DNA of 64,000 nucleotides, taken from NCBI RefSeq assembly GCF_005938105.1, contig NZ_VCPE01000022.1, positions 1-64,000 of the forward strand, read 5' to 3'. The DNA comes from Brucella haematophila. Lineage in GTDB: Bacteria > Pseudomonadota > Alphaproteobacteria > Rhizobiales > Rhizobiaceae. This document shows, in pieces, positions 1 to 8,618 of the stretch. Positions within the stretch are counted from its first letter, which is position 1; every line of letters starts with the position of its first letter. The position numbers and the translations under genes are program-made. Below the pieces are notes generated by a model. It had not been told where the DNA came from. It was given only the letters and a program-made list of their open reading frames with translations, and did not search any database.

Positions 1-287
1 CAGGCGGCATGAAGGCACTCGTCTTCCAGTTTGCAACGCTGACCGATGTCGGCTGGCAGATGTCGGGCGAGGTCATCCTGATGACGCTGCTTGGCGGCAT
101 CGGCACGCTGATCGGACCCATCGTCGGCGCCGCCTTCGTCGTCGCCCTCCAGAACTATCTCGCAACATCCGACTTCCCAGTCACAATCGTCACGGGCCTC
201 ATCTTCATGGCATGCGTCATACTCTTCCGTAAAGGTATCATCGGAGAGTTCTATGCCTCACGTCTAGGAAAGAAACTGTTCGGGTAA
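1..287 (+). CDS. Branched-chain amino acid ABC transporter permease (LivM type), C-terminal part
   Basis: The frame is already open at the left edge (first complete codon at position 3), so only the last 95 or so residues of an integral inner-membrane permease are visible. The segment LGGIGTLIGPIVGA, followed by two hydrophobic stretches and a short basic C-terminal tail, is typical of the LivM/LivH family, which forms the channel of high-affinity branched-chain amino acid importers. The downstream GMC oxidoreductase is on the same strand 63 bp away. The substrate cannot be told from this fragment, since the rest of the transporter lies outside the window. Confidence 0.85.
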   Translation, partial: GGMKALVFQFATLTDVGWQMSGEVILMTLLGGIGTLIGPIVGAAFVVALQNYLATSDFPVTIVTGLIFMACVILFRKGIIGEFYASRLGKKLFG

Positions 288-350
288 CTACCCATCAATG
301 AGCCGCTGTATCGGCTGATCGCGGCTCCGCATTTTACTGGATATACAATC

Positions 351-1949
351 ATGACCGACACCTACGATTACATCGTGGTTGGCGCGGGCACGGCAGGTTG
401 CGCCCTCGCGAACCGACTGTCCGAGAATCCCGACCGTTCCGTCCTGCTGCTGGAAGCGGGCGGCAAGGACAATTATGCGTGGATCCACATCCCGGTCGGC
501 TATCTCTATTGTATCGGCAATCCGCGCACCGACTGGTGCTTCACCACGGAAGCAGAACCCGGCCTGAACGGCCGCGCGCTCGGCTATCCGCGCGGCAAGG
601 TGCTTGGCGGCTGCTCGTCGATCAACGGCATGATCTATATGCGCGGTCAGGCCCGCGACTATGATCTCTGGCGGCAGGCCGGTTGCGAAGGTTGGGGCTG
701 GGACGATGTGCTGCCGCTGTTCAAGAAATCGGAGGATTATTATGCGGGCGCCAGCGCCCTGCACGGCACCGGCGGCGAATGGCGTGTCGAAAACGCCCGC
801 CTGCATTGGGATATTCTCGATGCTTTCCGCGATGCCGCCGTTGCCGCTGGCATCCCCGCCACCGACGATTTCAATCGCGGCGACAATGAAGGCGTGTCCT
901 ATTTCAAGGTCAACCAGAAGCGCGGCATTCGCTGGAATACCGCCAAGGCCTTTCTGCGCCCGGCGCTGGAGCGCAAAAACCTGCGCGTCGAAACCGGCGC
1001 GCATGTGCGCCGCATCGAGATTGCAGAGCTGCGCGCCAATGGTGTGACCTTCGACCAGAACGGCGCAACCCGGACCGTCAAGGCCCGGCGCGAGGTCATT
1101 CTCGCTGCCGGTGCGGTCGGCTCGCCACATGTGCTGGAACTGTCAGGCATCGGGCGCGGTGACGTGCTGCAACAGGCAGGCATTCCGGTCACGCTGGAAC
1201 GCAACCAGGTTGGCGAGAACCTTCAGGATCATTTGCAGCTGCGCTGCGCCTATAAGGTCACGGGAATTCCGACCCTCAATGAAAAGGCCAACAAGCTTCT
1301 CGGCAAGGCGATGATCGGGCTGGAATATCTGCTGCGCCAATCCGGCCCCATGTCGATGGCCCCAAGCCAGCTTGGCGTCTTCACCCGTTCGGACCCGTCC
1401 TATGAAACCGCCAATCTGCAATATCATGTGCAGCCGCTGAGCCTGGAAAAATTCGGCGAAAACGTTCACCCCTTCCCCGCTTTCACCGCCAGCGTATGCA
1501 ATCTGCGCCCGGACAGTCGCGGCTCGATCCACGTCAAATCGCCAGATCACCGCGCGCAACCGGCCATCCGGCCGAACTATCTGACGGAAGAAAGCGACCG
1601 CCGCGTCGCCGCCGATGCAATCCGCCTCACCCGCCATATCGTTGCACAAGCGCCCTTGCAGCAATACCGCCCGGAGGAGTTCAAGCCCGGCCCGAGCTAT
1701 GAAACACAGGAACAGCTGGAGAAAGCCGCAGGCGATATCGGCACAACCATTTTCCACCCGGTCGGCACCTGCCGCATGGGACAGGATGTGGAAGCGGTTG
1801 TCGATCCGCGCCTGCGGGTCAACGGCATTGCGGGTCTGCGCATTGCTGATGCGTCCATCATGCCGACCATCACGTCCGGCAACACCAATTCGCCGACGCT
1901 GATGATCGCCGAGAAGGCCGCACAGATGATTATCGCGGATAATCGATAG
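351..1949 (+). CDS. GMC-family FAD-dependent oxidoreductase (choline/alcohol dehydrogenase-like)
   Basis: 532 residues, the normal length for bacterial GMC oxidoreductases. Visible features: the Rossmann FAD motif GAGTAGC at residues 11-17 with the ribose-binding Glu near residue 36 (LLLEAGG), the GMC signature around GGCSSINGMIYMRG (residue ~87 on), and the C-terminal catalytic segment with His in FHPVGTCRMG plus the second active-site Asn in NTNSPTLM. The family oxidises alcohols (choline, polyethylene glycol, long-chain alcohols) with FAD. No BetB or BetI gene is adjacent, so a specific choline dehydrogenase assignment is not supported. It follows a branched-chain-type permease on the same strand, so the two may be co-transcribed. 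Confidence 0.9.
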   Translation: MTDTYDYIVVGAGTAGCALANRLSENPDRSVLLLEAGGKDNYAWIHIPVGYLYCIGNPRTDWCFTTEAEPGLNGRALGYPRGKVLGGCSSINGMIYMRGQARDYDLWRQAGCEGWGWDDVLPLFKKSEDYYAGASALHGTGGEWRVENARLHWDILDAFRDAAVAAGIPATDDFNRGDNEGVSYFKVNQKRGIRWNTAKAFLRPALERKNLRVETGAHVRRIEIAELRANGVTFDQNGATRTVKARREVILAAGAVGSPHVLELSGIGRGDVLQQAGIPVTLERNQVGENLQDHLQLRCAYKVTGIPTLNEKANKLLGKAMIGLEYLLRQSGPMSMAPSQLGVFTRSDPSYETANLQYHVQPLSLEKFGENVHPFPAFTASVCNLRPDSRGSIHVKSPDHRAQPAIRPNYLTEESDRRVAADAIRLTRHIVAQAPLQQYRPEEFKPGPSYETQEQLEKAAGDIGTTIFHPVGTCRMGQDVEAVVDPRLRVNGIAGLRIADASIMPTITSGNTNSPTLMIAEKAAQMIIADNR

Positions 1950-2170
1950 AACCAGATTCCTGAGAGCATGGTGAGCGGAAACAGCAATCCGCTCACATGT
2001 CTGTGAACGCAATTTCAGATTTGCAGCCGCTCGATTTTCAGAAAAAATTTTCCTTGTTTAATTCCATGCAAACGGGAATTATCGGCTTCAAGGAGGGCTG
2101 GGGAGAATGATCATCTAATGATCGCAATCCGGGACCGGCTTTCTCTGTTGCTTAGACAAGGAAAACAAAA

Positions 2171-3007
2171 ATGTCGTCAGCCCTTTCCCGTTACGCTTTG
2201 AGCCGCCGCGCCGGTCTGAAAGCCCTTCTCTTCACCGCTGCTGCGCTGACCGTTGGCTTCGCCTCCGCTCCGAGCCATGCAGAAGACAAGACCATCAAGG
2301 TCGGCATCATGGGCGGCGAAGACGAAGACGTCTGGAAAGTTGTCGCCGAAGAAGGCAAGAAGCACGGCCTCAACATCGAGCGCGTAACCTTCAACGACTA
2401 TAACCAGCCGAATGAAGCTCTGGAGCGCAAGGAAATCGACGCTAACGCCTTCCAGCACAAGCCTTATCTCGATGAACAGATCAAGCAGCACGGCTACAAG
2501 ATCAGCGTTGCCGGTTACACGGCTGTCTGGCCGATTGGCATCTATTCGCGCAAGCACAAGAGCCTCGACGAAGTCAAGGAAGGCGGCGTCATCGGCGTGC
2601 CGAACGATCCGTCGAACGAAGGCCGCGCGCTTCGCGTTCTCGAAGAAAAGGGCCTGATCAAGCTGAAGCCGGATGCAGGCATTCTCGCAACGCCGATCGA
2701 CATCGTCGAAAACCCGAAGAAGCTTGAGATCAAGGAACTCGACGCCGGTGTGGTTGGTCGTTCCATCGACGATCTCGATGCAGCCATCGTCAACAATGAC
2801 TGGGCTGCCAAGGCAGGTCTGAAGAAGGAAGAAGCCATCGGTTGGGAATCGAAGGAAAACAATCCTTACAACAACTTCATCGCGGTGCGCACCGAAGATG
2901 AAAACGCCGAATGGGTGAAGAATCTGGTCGCTTCGTTCCAGAACGACGCCGTGAAGGCCGAGCTTGACCGCGCCTATAAGGGCACCGGAATTCCGGCCTG
3001 GAAATAA
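2171..3007 (+). CDS. metQ: Methionine ABC transporter substrate-binding protein MetQ
   Basis: 278 residues of the NlpA/MetQ family. After the signal peptide the mature part starts EDKTIKVGIMGGEDEDVWK, and the family pattern NDYNQPNEALERKEIDANAFQH is clear (residues ~75-97). It binds methionine in the periplasm and delivers it to MetNI, encoded just downstream. The signal peptide has SRRAGLKALL and ends APSHA before ED, with no cysteine at the cleavage site, unlike the lipoprotein MetQ of E. coli, so this one is probably a free periplasmic protein. The start ATG is preceded by AAGGAAAAC. A strong terminator follows at 3027-3059, so metNI must be read through it or have its own promoter. Confidence 0.93.
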   Translation: MSSALSRYALSRRAGLKALLFTAAALTVGFASAPSHAEDKTIKVGIMGGEDEDVWKVVAEEGKKHGLNIERVTFNDYNQPNEALERKEIDANAFQHKPYLDEQIKQHGYKISVAGYTAVWPIGIYSRKHKSLDEVKEGGVIGVPNDPSNEGRALRVLEEKGLIKLKPDAGILATPIDIVENPKKLEIKELDAGVVGRSIDDLDAAIVNNDWAAKAGLKKEEAIGWESKENNPYNNFIAVRTEDENAEWVKNLVASFQNDAVKAELDRAYKGTGIPAWK

Positions 3008-3026
3008 GCTTTTCATCCGCAAAACA

Positions 3027-3060
3027 CCGCGCCGGAAACTGTTTCCGGCGCGGCTTTTAT
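3027..3060 (+). terminator. Rho-independent terminator after metQ
   Basis: Perfect 12-bp stem CCGCGCCGGAAA (3027-3038) / TTTCCGGCGCGG (3042-3053) with a 3-nt loop, followed by CTTTTAT. It lies 20 bp after the metQ stop and before metN, so it probably sets a higher level of binding protein than of the membrane components. Confidence 0.9.
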
Positions 3061-3205
3061 TGACGTATGAAAAAAAATTGCCCAAAAGCATCGGCGTTGA
3101 GCATTAGCTCCATGGCTTAGCCAGGCCTCATCTTTCCTTGAAGCCTTATCCGATTGCAGTTTGCCGCTGTGCGCAGCGGCGCTTCAAACTATAGAAGAAA
3201 CGACC

Positions 3206-4285
3206 GTGACCCCCGTGACCCCCGCGATCATTGAACCGCCATCCACCGCAACAGCGCCCATCGTCGAGATGAAAGACGTGCGCCGAATGTTCGGTAACAC
3301 GGCAGCCATCAATGGCGTGTCGCTCTCCGTATCGCGCGGCGAAATCCTCGGCATTATCGGTCGCAGCGGCGCGGGCAAGTCCACGCTGATCCGCTGCGTC
3401 AACGGGCTCGAAAAGCCAGACTCAGGCTCGATCCGCATCGAAGGCCGCGAAATCAGCGGCCTTGGCGAAACCGAATTGCGCCCTTTGCGCCGCCGCATCG
3501 GCATGGTGTTCCAGCATTTCAATCTGCTCTCGGCCAAGACCGTCACCGATAACATCGCCCTGCCGCTCAAGATCGCAGGCAAATCCAGGACCGAGCGTGC
3601 GCGCCGTGTCGCCGAGCTCCTCGAACTGGTGGGCCTGTCCGACAAGGCAAACCATTATCCAGCCCAGCTTTCCGGCGGCCAGAAGCAGCGTGTCGGCATC
3701 GCACGCGCGCTTGCCGCCGAGCCTGCGCTTCTGCTGTCCGACGAAGCGACCTCGGCGCTCGACCCGGAAACCACCCAGTCCATTCTGGCGCTGCTGAAAG
3801 ACATCAACACCAAGCTTGGCCTGACCATCCTCCTCATCACCCATGAGATGGATGTCATCCGCCGCATCGCAGACCGCGTTATCGTGCTCGATCATGGTGC
3901 GATTGCCGAAGAAGGCCCGGTCTGGAAGGTCTTCGCCAATCCGCAATCGCCGGTCACCCAGAGCATGTTGCAGGTACTGACGCCGGAACTGCCCGCCTCG
4001 TGGCGCGCACGCCTGACGGACAAGGCGGGGGATAAGGCCATCCTCCGCGTCAAGCTTTCAGGTGAAGCCGCGCGCGGCGCTTTCTTCAACGATGTGGCAG
4101 CGGCCACCGGCCTCGTGCCGCAGTTGATCCATGGCGGCATGGACACGATCCAGGGCGAGCCGGTCGGCACGCTGTTCATCAGCCTGCCCGCTCAGGACAA
4201 AGCGAAATTCGAAGCCGGTATTGGCTATCTCAACACCCATGCAGACGCCACGGAGGTACTCGGCTATGTCTCAGGCGATGCTTGA
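3206..4285 (+). CDS. metN: Methionine ABC transporter ATP-binding protein MetN
   Basis: ATPase subunit of the MetNIQ D/L-methionine importer. Walker A GRSGAGKST, signature LSGGQKQRVGIARAL, Walker B LLLSDEATSALDP and the switch His in LLITHEMD are all present. The last ~90 residues form the NIL/ACT-like regulatory domain that binds methionine and causes trans-inhibition in this family. The frame is open further upstream to a TTG at 3161; I prefer GTG 3206 because AGAAGAAA lies just before it and the ABC core (IVEMKDVRRMFG) then begins about 20 residues in. The start remains uncertain. The 3' end overlaps metI by 20 bp, which indicates translational coupling. Confidence 0.9.
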   Translation: MTPVTPAIIEPPSTATAPIVEMKDVRRMFGNTAAINGVSLSVSRGEILGIIGRSGAGKSTLIRCVNGLEKPDSGSIRIEGREISGLGETELRPLRRRIGMVFQHFNLLSAKTVTDNIALPLKIAGKSRTERARRVAELLELVGLSDKANHYPAQLSGGQKQRVGIARALAAEPALLLSDEATSALDPETTQSILALLKDINTKLGLTILLITHEMDVIRRIADRVIVLDHGAIAEEGPVWKVFANPQSPVTQSMLQVLTPELPASWRARLTDKAGDKAILRVKLSGEAARGAFFNDVAAATGLVPQLIHGGMDTIQGEPVGTLFISLPAQDKAKFEAGIGYLNTHADATEVLGYVSGDA

Positions 4286-4931
4286 TCTTCTCTGGCGCTC
4301 CTTCTGGGAGACCATCATCATGACCGGCTTTTCGAGCCTGATTTCGCTCGTGGTCGGTCTGCCGCTCGCCCTCATCATGATCCTGACCGAACGAGGTGGC
4401 CTGGCGCAGAACCTGACGATCAACACCTTATTGGGCGCGATCATCAACGGCTTCCGTTCGGTGCCGTTCATCATTCTTCTGGTGGCGCTTATCCCCGTGA
4501 CCCGCTTCATCGTCGGCACGTCGATCGGCACATGGGCCTCCATCGTCCCGCTGTCGATTGCGGCTATCCCCTATTATGCGCGCATCGCGGAAGTATCGCT
4601 GCGCGAGGTGGATCATGGTCTGGTCGAAGCGGCGCGCTCTATGGGCGCAAGCCGCTGGACAATCGTGCGTGAAGTGCTGGTTCCGGAAGCCCTGCCCGGC
4701 ATCATTGCGGGTTTCACCGTGACGATCATCACGCTGGTGGGCGCATCGGCCATGGCTGGCGCTATCGGCGCAGGCGGTCTTGGCGACCTCGCCATCCGCT
4801 ACGGCTATCAGCGTTTCGAAACGCAGATCATGATCGCCGTGGTGATCATTCTAATCATCATGGTCTGCGGCATTCAGTGGATCGGCGACCGTCTGGTCAG
4901 TCGCCTCGACAAGCGGAACCTACGCGCCTGA
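4266..4931 (+). CDS. metI: Methionine ABC transporter permease MetI
   Basis: 221 residues from the ATG at 4266, whose start (MSQAMLDLLWRSFWETIIMT) aligns with the usual MetI N-terminus; the frame is open upstream to 4131 but that part is only metN read in another frame. Five hydrophobic segments and the permease EAA loop (EAARSMGASRWTIVREVLVPEALPG, residues ~118-142) that docks onto MetN are visible. With MetQ and MetN it imports methionine across the inner membrane. It ends 10 bp before the convergent glyoxalase-like gene. Confidence 0.93.
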   Translation: MSQAMLDLLWRSFWETIIMTGFSSLISLVVGLPLALIMILTERGGLAQNLTINTLLGAIINGFRSVPFIILLVALIPVTRFIVGTSIGTWASIVPLSIAAIPYYARIAEVSLREVDHGLVEAARSMGASRWTIVREVLVPEALPGIIAGFTVTIITLVGASAMAGAIGAGGLGDLAIRYGYQRFETQIMIAVVIILIIMVCGIQWIGDRLVSRLDKRNLRA

Positions 4932-4940
4932 TCAGGCGCG
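4923..4940. terminator. Palindrome at the metI / glyoxalase convergent junction
   Basis: CGCGCCTGA (4923-4931) / TCAGGCGCG (4932-4940) is a perfect 18-bp palindrome that includes the metI stop codon and touches the end of the opposing gene. There is no U-tract, so termination activity is only possible. Confidence 0.4.
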
Positions 4941-4941
4941 C

Positions 4942-5364
4942 TTACCGCTTCCTCTCACGGAAACCCGCTTCCAGCGTGTTTCCGTCGGGATCGAAGACCA
5001 GCGCCGCGTAATAGCCCATCTCTTCCGGCCCCTGATAGGCGGGGCCGCCGCTGTCGCTGCCACCGGCGCTCAATGCCACGCGGTGAAAGGCTTCCACCGC
5101 ATCGCGGCTTCCAGCTGTGAACATGAGATGCAGATGCTCGCCCGGCTTCGCCTCGGCTGCATCCATGGCCGCCCCGTCGGCAGGACCTCCAGAGCCATGG
5201 ATCCAGAGGAAAGGCACAGGTGCCCTCTCCCCGCCGCTGACGAAGAAGCCGCTGCCCGAACGCGCAATCACTTCCAGTCCAAGCTCAGGCATACAGCTTT
5301 CATAGAATGAAAGGCTGCGGCGAATATCTTTGGCTTTGAAGCCTATGTGATCGAAGAGCGACAT
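4942..5364 (-). CDS. VOC-superfamily (glyoxalase/bleomycin resistance-like) protein
   Basis: 140 residues from the ATG at 5364 (an in-frame GTG two codons earlier is an alternative). The sequence starts FDHIGFKAKDIRRSLSFYE, with the first metal-ligand-type His in DHIGF, and ends with the typical VFDPDGNTLEAGF strand containing the C-terminal Glu. This is the paired beta-alpha-beta-beta-beta fold of vicinal oxygen chelate enzymes (glyoxalase I, ring-cleaving dioxygenases, resistance proteins). The central His in HLHLMFTA is also present. The substrate cannot be inferred from the sequence or neighbours. Confidence 0.85.
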   Translation of the reverse strand: MSLFDHIGFKAKDIRRSLSFYESCMPELGLEVIARSGSGFFVSGGERAPVPFLWIHGSGGPADGAAMDAAEAKPGEHLHLMFTAGSRDAVEAFHRVALSAGGSDSGGPAYQGPEEMGYYAALVFDPDGNTLEAGFRERKR

Positions 5365-5394
5365 ACTCACTAATATATCGCGGGCAGGTATAAA

Positions 5395-5428
5395 GAAAAG
5401 CGGCGCGCTCGATTTTGGAGCACGCCGC
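5395..5428 (-). terminator. Terminator after the TPR lipoprotein gene
   Basis: CGGCGCGCTC (5401-5410) pairs with GAGCACGCCG (5418-5427), with one mismatch. Read on the minus strand, the stem is followed by CTTTTC. It lies about 30 bp beyond the stop of the TPR gene. Confidence 0.7.
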
Positions 5429-5454
5429 CATAGAATTGGAAATGTTTTCGCAAA

Positions 5455-6375
5455 TTATCCGCGTGTGCGTGAAAGACCGTCCTTCGCAGGCTGGTATCGC
5501 GGATCAAGCTGCACAGCCTTCGAATAAGAGCTGGCGGCTTTCGCCTTTTCACCGCGATGCTCGTAAACCAGCGCCTGATTGGCCCAGCTTTCCGCAACGC
5601 CCTGATCCAGCGTGATGGCCGTGTTGAAATCGTCGAAAGCGTTGTCGTAGTCGTTCAGCGCCACATAGGAAAGGCCGCGGCCGTTATAAGGCTCCGGCGC
5701 TGTGGAGTTGAGCGAAATCGCCTTGGAGAAATCTTCGATGGCCTGCTTGTGCTGGCCCTTGGCCTGATAGATCAGACCGCGATTGTGATAGGCGCGACCA
5801 TCGGTCGTCTGCAAGGCAATCGCCTGATTGAAATCGCTCAGAGCCTGATCCAGACGGCCCGCCTGACGGTAGACATTGCCGCGACCGATATAAGCGGCGT
5901 CATACTGTCCATTGAGCTGGATGGCCTTGCTGTAATCCTGCGCAGCCTTGTTGGTATCGCCCATATAGCGATAGACCAGCGCGCGGTTGGAATAGGCCTG
6001 ATAGAAATTCGGATTGAGCGAAATCGCCTGATCGAAATCGCGGATCGCTTCCTTGTAACGCCCGGCCTTGCCATAAGCAGAACCGCGAACATTATAGCCT
6101 TCCGGATCACGTGGATTGGACTGGATCACGCTGGTGAGCGAGCTGATATTCTCGCTCGAACCCTGCGCCCGATCAACAGTGCTCAGCGCCGTCGTGGTCG
6201 AGCTTTGGCAGCCAGCCACAGTCAGAGCCAACAGCGTGGCGGCAATCAAAAAACCGTGACGACCGATTCCAGCCCCACGGTTTGCACCGAATGTCTCAAC
6301 TCCCGAAATCCTGGTTTCGGACGATTGCAGCACCTTCAAGCGTGTTGGCAACGACAGTGTTCCTTTTAGTTCCAT
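5455..6375 (-). CDS. TPR-repeat lipoprotein
   Basis: About 306 residues from the ATG at 6375; the frame stays open to 6447, and the in-frame TTG/GTG codons after 6375 are alternatives. The signal sequence FLIAATLLALTVAGC ends in a lipobox (VAGC) with Cys near residue 55, so this is a predicted lipoprotein. Six 34-residue tetratricopeptide repeats follow (units end in AISLNPN, AIQLNGQ, AIALQTT, AISLNST, AITLDQG, AVQLDPR). TPR lipoproteins act as periplasmic or outer-membrane scaffolds for protein complexes. The hydrophilic stretch before the hydrophobic core is unusually long, so the real start may be further in. Monocistronic, with its own terminator. Confidence 0.8.
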   Translation of the reverse strand: MELKGTLSLPTRLKVLQSSETRISGVETFGANRGAGIGRHGFLIAATLLALTVAGCQSSTTTALSTVDRAQGSSENISSLTSVIQSNPRDPEGYNVRGSAYGKAGRYKEAIRDFDQAISLNPNFYQAYSNRALVYRYMGDTNKAAQDYSKAIQLNGQYDAAYIGRGNVYRQAGRLDQALSDFNQAIALQTTDGRAYHNRGLIYQAKGQHKQAIEDFSKAISLNSTAPEPYNGRGLSYVALNDYDNAFDDFNTAITLDQGVAESWANQALVYEHRGEKAKAASSYSKAVQLDPRYQPAKDGLSRTRG

Positions 6376-6759
6376 CGAAACCGGGCAGTTACGGCCCGTT
6401 TCTTCTCCATCCCGTCCCGGCTCTTGTTCAACGCATGGGCGTTTCACCGCCGAAGAGTCTCGCGGGACTGCCTTGTTCGTTTCAGTCCGGGCCAGCCCGG
6501 CAAGGGCTCACTGGAACTGTCAGATAAAAACAGCGAAAAGGCGGCAGCAAACAATCTGTATCGCCTTCCAATATCCAGCCCGAAAGCTGAACATCCTAAT
6601 CATTTGTTTTTACACATAACTGGCCCGCCAAAGTCTAGAAACTTTTTTGGGTGCCGCGCTAAACTTTAATAAAAAGATGAAACCGAGCTGTTTCGGCAAC
6701 AAAAATTCTGAAATCAAGACATGCAAAAACCGGCGCAACCGAGGGAAGCACCGGAAAGC
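6376..6759. other. Intergenic region upstream of the TPR gene
   Basis: About 380 bp between the TPR gene start and the rpsU terminator. It should hold the promoter and leader of the TPR lipoprotein gene (minus strand). Short open frames on the plus strand show no family resemblance or ribosome-binding site. I see no RNA gene or repeat here. Confidence 0.5.
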
Positions 6760-6784
6760 AAAAAGGCGCCACAACAGCGGCGCC
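6760..6784 (-). terminator. Rho-independent terminator after rpsU
   Basis: GGCGCC (6765-6770) and GGCGCC (6779-6784) form a GC stem around ACAACAGC. On the minus strand the stem is followed by TTTTT (6760-6764). It sits 15 bp after the rpsU stop. Confidence 0.85.
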
Positions 6785-6798
6785 TGTTTTGAGGTCGA

Positions 6799-7026
6799 TC
6801 AGCGAGCGCCGCGGGCGCCGCCAACGAGGCCTTCACGCTGTGCGCGCTTGCGAGCGAGCTTACGAGCGCGACGAACGGCTTCTGCCTTTTCGCGAGCGCG
6901 CTTTTCAGATGGCTTTTCGTAGTGGCCGCGCATCTTCATTTCGCGGAAGATACCTTCGCGCTGCATCTTTTTCTTGAGAGCGCGGAGAGCCTGATCAACA
7001 TTATTATCGCGGACGAGTACCTGCAC
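6799..7026 (-). CDS. rpsU: Small ribosomal subunit protein bS21
   Basis: 75 residues beginning [20 protein letters not shown], the classic S21 N-terminus, followed by the very basic tail ([14 protein letters not shown]). S21 binds the 30S platform near the anti-Shine-Dalgarno end of 16S rRNA. The open frame extends upstream to 7116, but homology begins at the GTG at 7024-7026, preceded by GGGAA, so GTG is the likely start. The C-terminus is Gly/Ala/Arg-rich ([10 protein letters not shown]), as in related alphaproteobacteria. Monocistronic, with a strong terminator. Confidence 0.93.
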   Translation of the reverse strand: MQVLVRDNNVDQALRALKKKMQREGIFREMKMRGHYEKPSEKRAREKAEAVRRARKLARKRAQREGLVGGARGAR

Positions 7027-7409
7027 GTGTATTCCCGTATCGGTTAGAATTTCGGTTAAGCCTGAGGCCGTTCGGGGGTCTTTTAACGATTTCAGCCGGT
7101 CTGACCGGCCGAGCAACGCCCTAAGGCTCCCAAGCTTCGCAACGGAAACGCTGCAAATTGGTGCTGGCTATTACCAGATCGAGCCCGGGCTGTCCACCTC
7201 AACATGCAAATTTGGCCATCTCCCCCTGTGAAATACCGCCTTTACACCAATTGACTATAGTTCCGGTCGGACAAATGCGTTAATGAGCCGCTCGTTTCCC
7301 GCATAATTCGGCCTCAATAGTCGTCCAATGGGGATGCCCCACCTCGCGACCGGCCCTCTACAGAATTAACCGGCACGTTTCCTGTTTTTTGATTCCATTT
7401 GTTTGTTTC
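7027..7409. other. Divergent intergenic region rpsU / hydrolase
   Basis: About 380 bp holding the promoters of two divergent genes. Nothing in it resembles a gene. The 5' leader of rpsU must lie in the left part. No clear operator or riboswitch could be recognised. Confidence 0.5.
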
Positions 7410-8606
7410 ATGTCCCTCCGCAAGCGACTCGTTATCCAGTTCACAGGCTATGAAGGCCTGCACCCCAAAGCCGTCCGCGTGCGCCACGCGCAAGTCCTGA
7501 AAGACTTTGACAAGCTCTGGAACGCCAAGACCAAGCTGCCGCCCATGACGGACGAGCCGAACGATAGCGGCACGACCTTGGCTGTCACTGAGGGCAATGG
7601 CTGGCGAACGGAAACCGCGTTCTGCCAGTTCGGCACGGCGGATATTTTTGACGATTATGCCGCGCGCTCGACGCCCAGGCGGATGCTGACCGGCTTTTTC
7701 GCCTTCATGAACATCCTCTTCACCGGCACGCTGTGGCGCTATCTCACGACGAGCTGGCGTTTCGTGCTGTTCTTCCTGTGGCCCTTCCTGCTGTCGCTCG
7801 CCATTTTGGGCGTTGCAGCCCTTATCGCCACAGCGCCAATGCTGGCAGGCTTTTCGGCGCTGCATCTTCTCTGGTCCGCGCCGCTCGCCGCCTTCCTTGC
7901 AACGCTTCTGGTGCGCAAGCCCGGCGACAAGTTCTTCATGTCCTATCTGCTTGACGACTGGTCGGCAGCCTATGACCGCATTCATGACCGCAACGCGAAG
8001 CTGAACCAGCGCCGGACGGCCTTTGCCGAGGCGCTGATGCGCAAGATCGAACAAAGCCATGCGGATGAAGTTATCATTGTCGCGCATAGTCTCGGCACTG
8101 TGCCAGCTGTCGAGGCGCTTGCCGCCGTTCAGCGCCAGCGCCCCGACCTTCTGAAACGGCAGCCGGTATCGCTGCTCGCTGTCGGCTCCTGCCTGATGAT
8201 GATCGCGCTGCACCCACGAGCGAAAGCGCTCCGTGAGGATGTGCGTGTGGTGCTTGAGGACAGCCCGGTTCTGTGGTCGGAATTCCAGGTGCTGACGGAT
8301 ATCATCCATTTCTATGGTTCCGATCCTGCCAGCGCCCTGAAGATCAAGACGGAGAACCCGCCGCTCATCCATCGCGTCCGCTTCAAGAATGTGCACAGCG
8401 AAAACCGTTACAAGCGCTCCAAGGGCAACTTCTTCCTGATGCACCTTCTCTATGTGCGCGGGGCGGAGAAGAAAAACTTCTACGATTTCGGCATGTTCCT
8501 GCATGGCCCGTTTTTCTTCCGCGAGCTGATGACCAAGCATAAAGGAAAAGCCGCCCCTCTCGATGAAGAAGGGCGGCTTCCGGTTTCCTATCGCGAAGCG
8601 GCTTAA
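7410..8606 (+). CDS. Membrane-associated alpha/beta-hydrolase-fold protein
   Basis: 398 residues from the ATG at 7410 (MSLRKRLVIQFTGYEGL); seven more in-frame codons exist upstream. Two closely spaced hydrophobic segments (residues ~113-138 and ~143-165) form a hairpin of transmembrane helices. The C-terminal half has the nucleophile elbow AHSLGTVPAVEAL (GxSxG-type, Ala replacing the first Gly) after DEVIIVAH. It therefore looks like a serine hydrolase tethered to the membrane. The N-terminal strand VIQFTGYEG also resembles the first strand of hydrolase folds. No substrate can be proposed. Its 3' end contains the terminator of the opposing MaoC gene. Confidence 0.75.
   Translation: MSLRKRLVIQFTGYEGLHPKAVRVRHAQVLKDFDKLWNAKTKLPPMTDEPNDSGTTLAVTEGNGWRTETAFCQFGTADIFDDYAARSTPRRMLTGFFAFMNILFTGTLWRYLTTSWRFVLFFLWPFLLSLAILGVAALIATAPMLAGFSALHLLWSAPLAAFLATLLVRKPGDKFFMSYLLDDWSAAYDRIHDRNAKLNQRRTAFAEALMRKIEQSHADEVIIVAHSLGTVPAVEALAAVQRQRPDLLKRQPVSLLAVGSCLMMIALHPRAKALREDVRVVLEDSPVLWSEFQVLTDIIHFYGSDPASALKIKTENPPLIHRVRFKNVHSENRYKRSKGNFFLMHLLYVRGAEKKNFYDFGMFLHGPFFFRELMTKHKGKAAPLDEEGRLPVSYREAA
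8541..8579 (-). terminator. Terminator of the MaoC-like gene, inside the opposing coding region
   Basis: AAGCCGCCC (8548-8556) and GGGCGGCTT (8571-8579) form a perfect 9-bp stem. On the minus strand it is followed by TTCCTTT. It lies 40 bp past the stop of the MaoC-like gene and within the last 60 bp of the hydrolase gene. Confidence 0.7.
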
Positions 8607-8618
8607 TGCTGCCCAGCC

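Noticed and set aside
1950-3205. SAM-responsive riboswitch upstream of metQ or metN
   Set aside because: I looked for the SAM-II core sequences and the pseudoknot arrangement and could not find a convincing match in 1950-2170 or 3061-3205.
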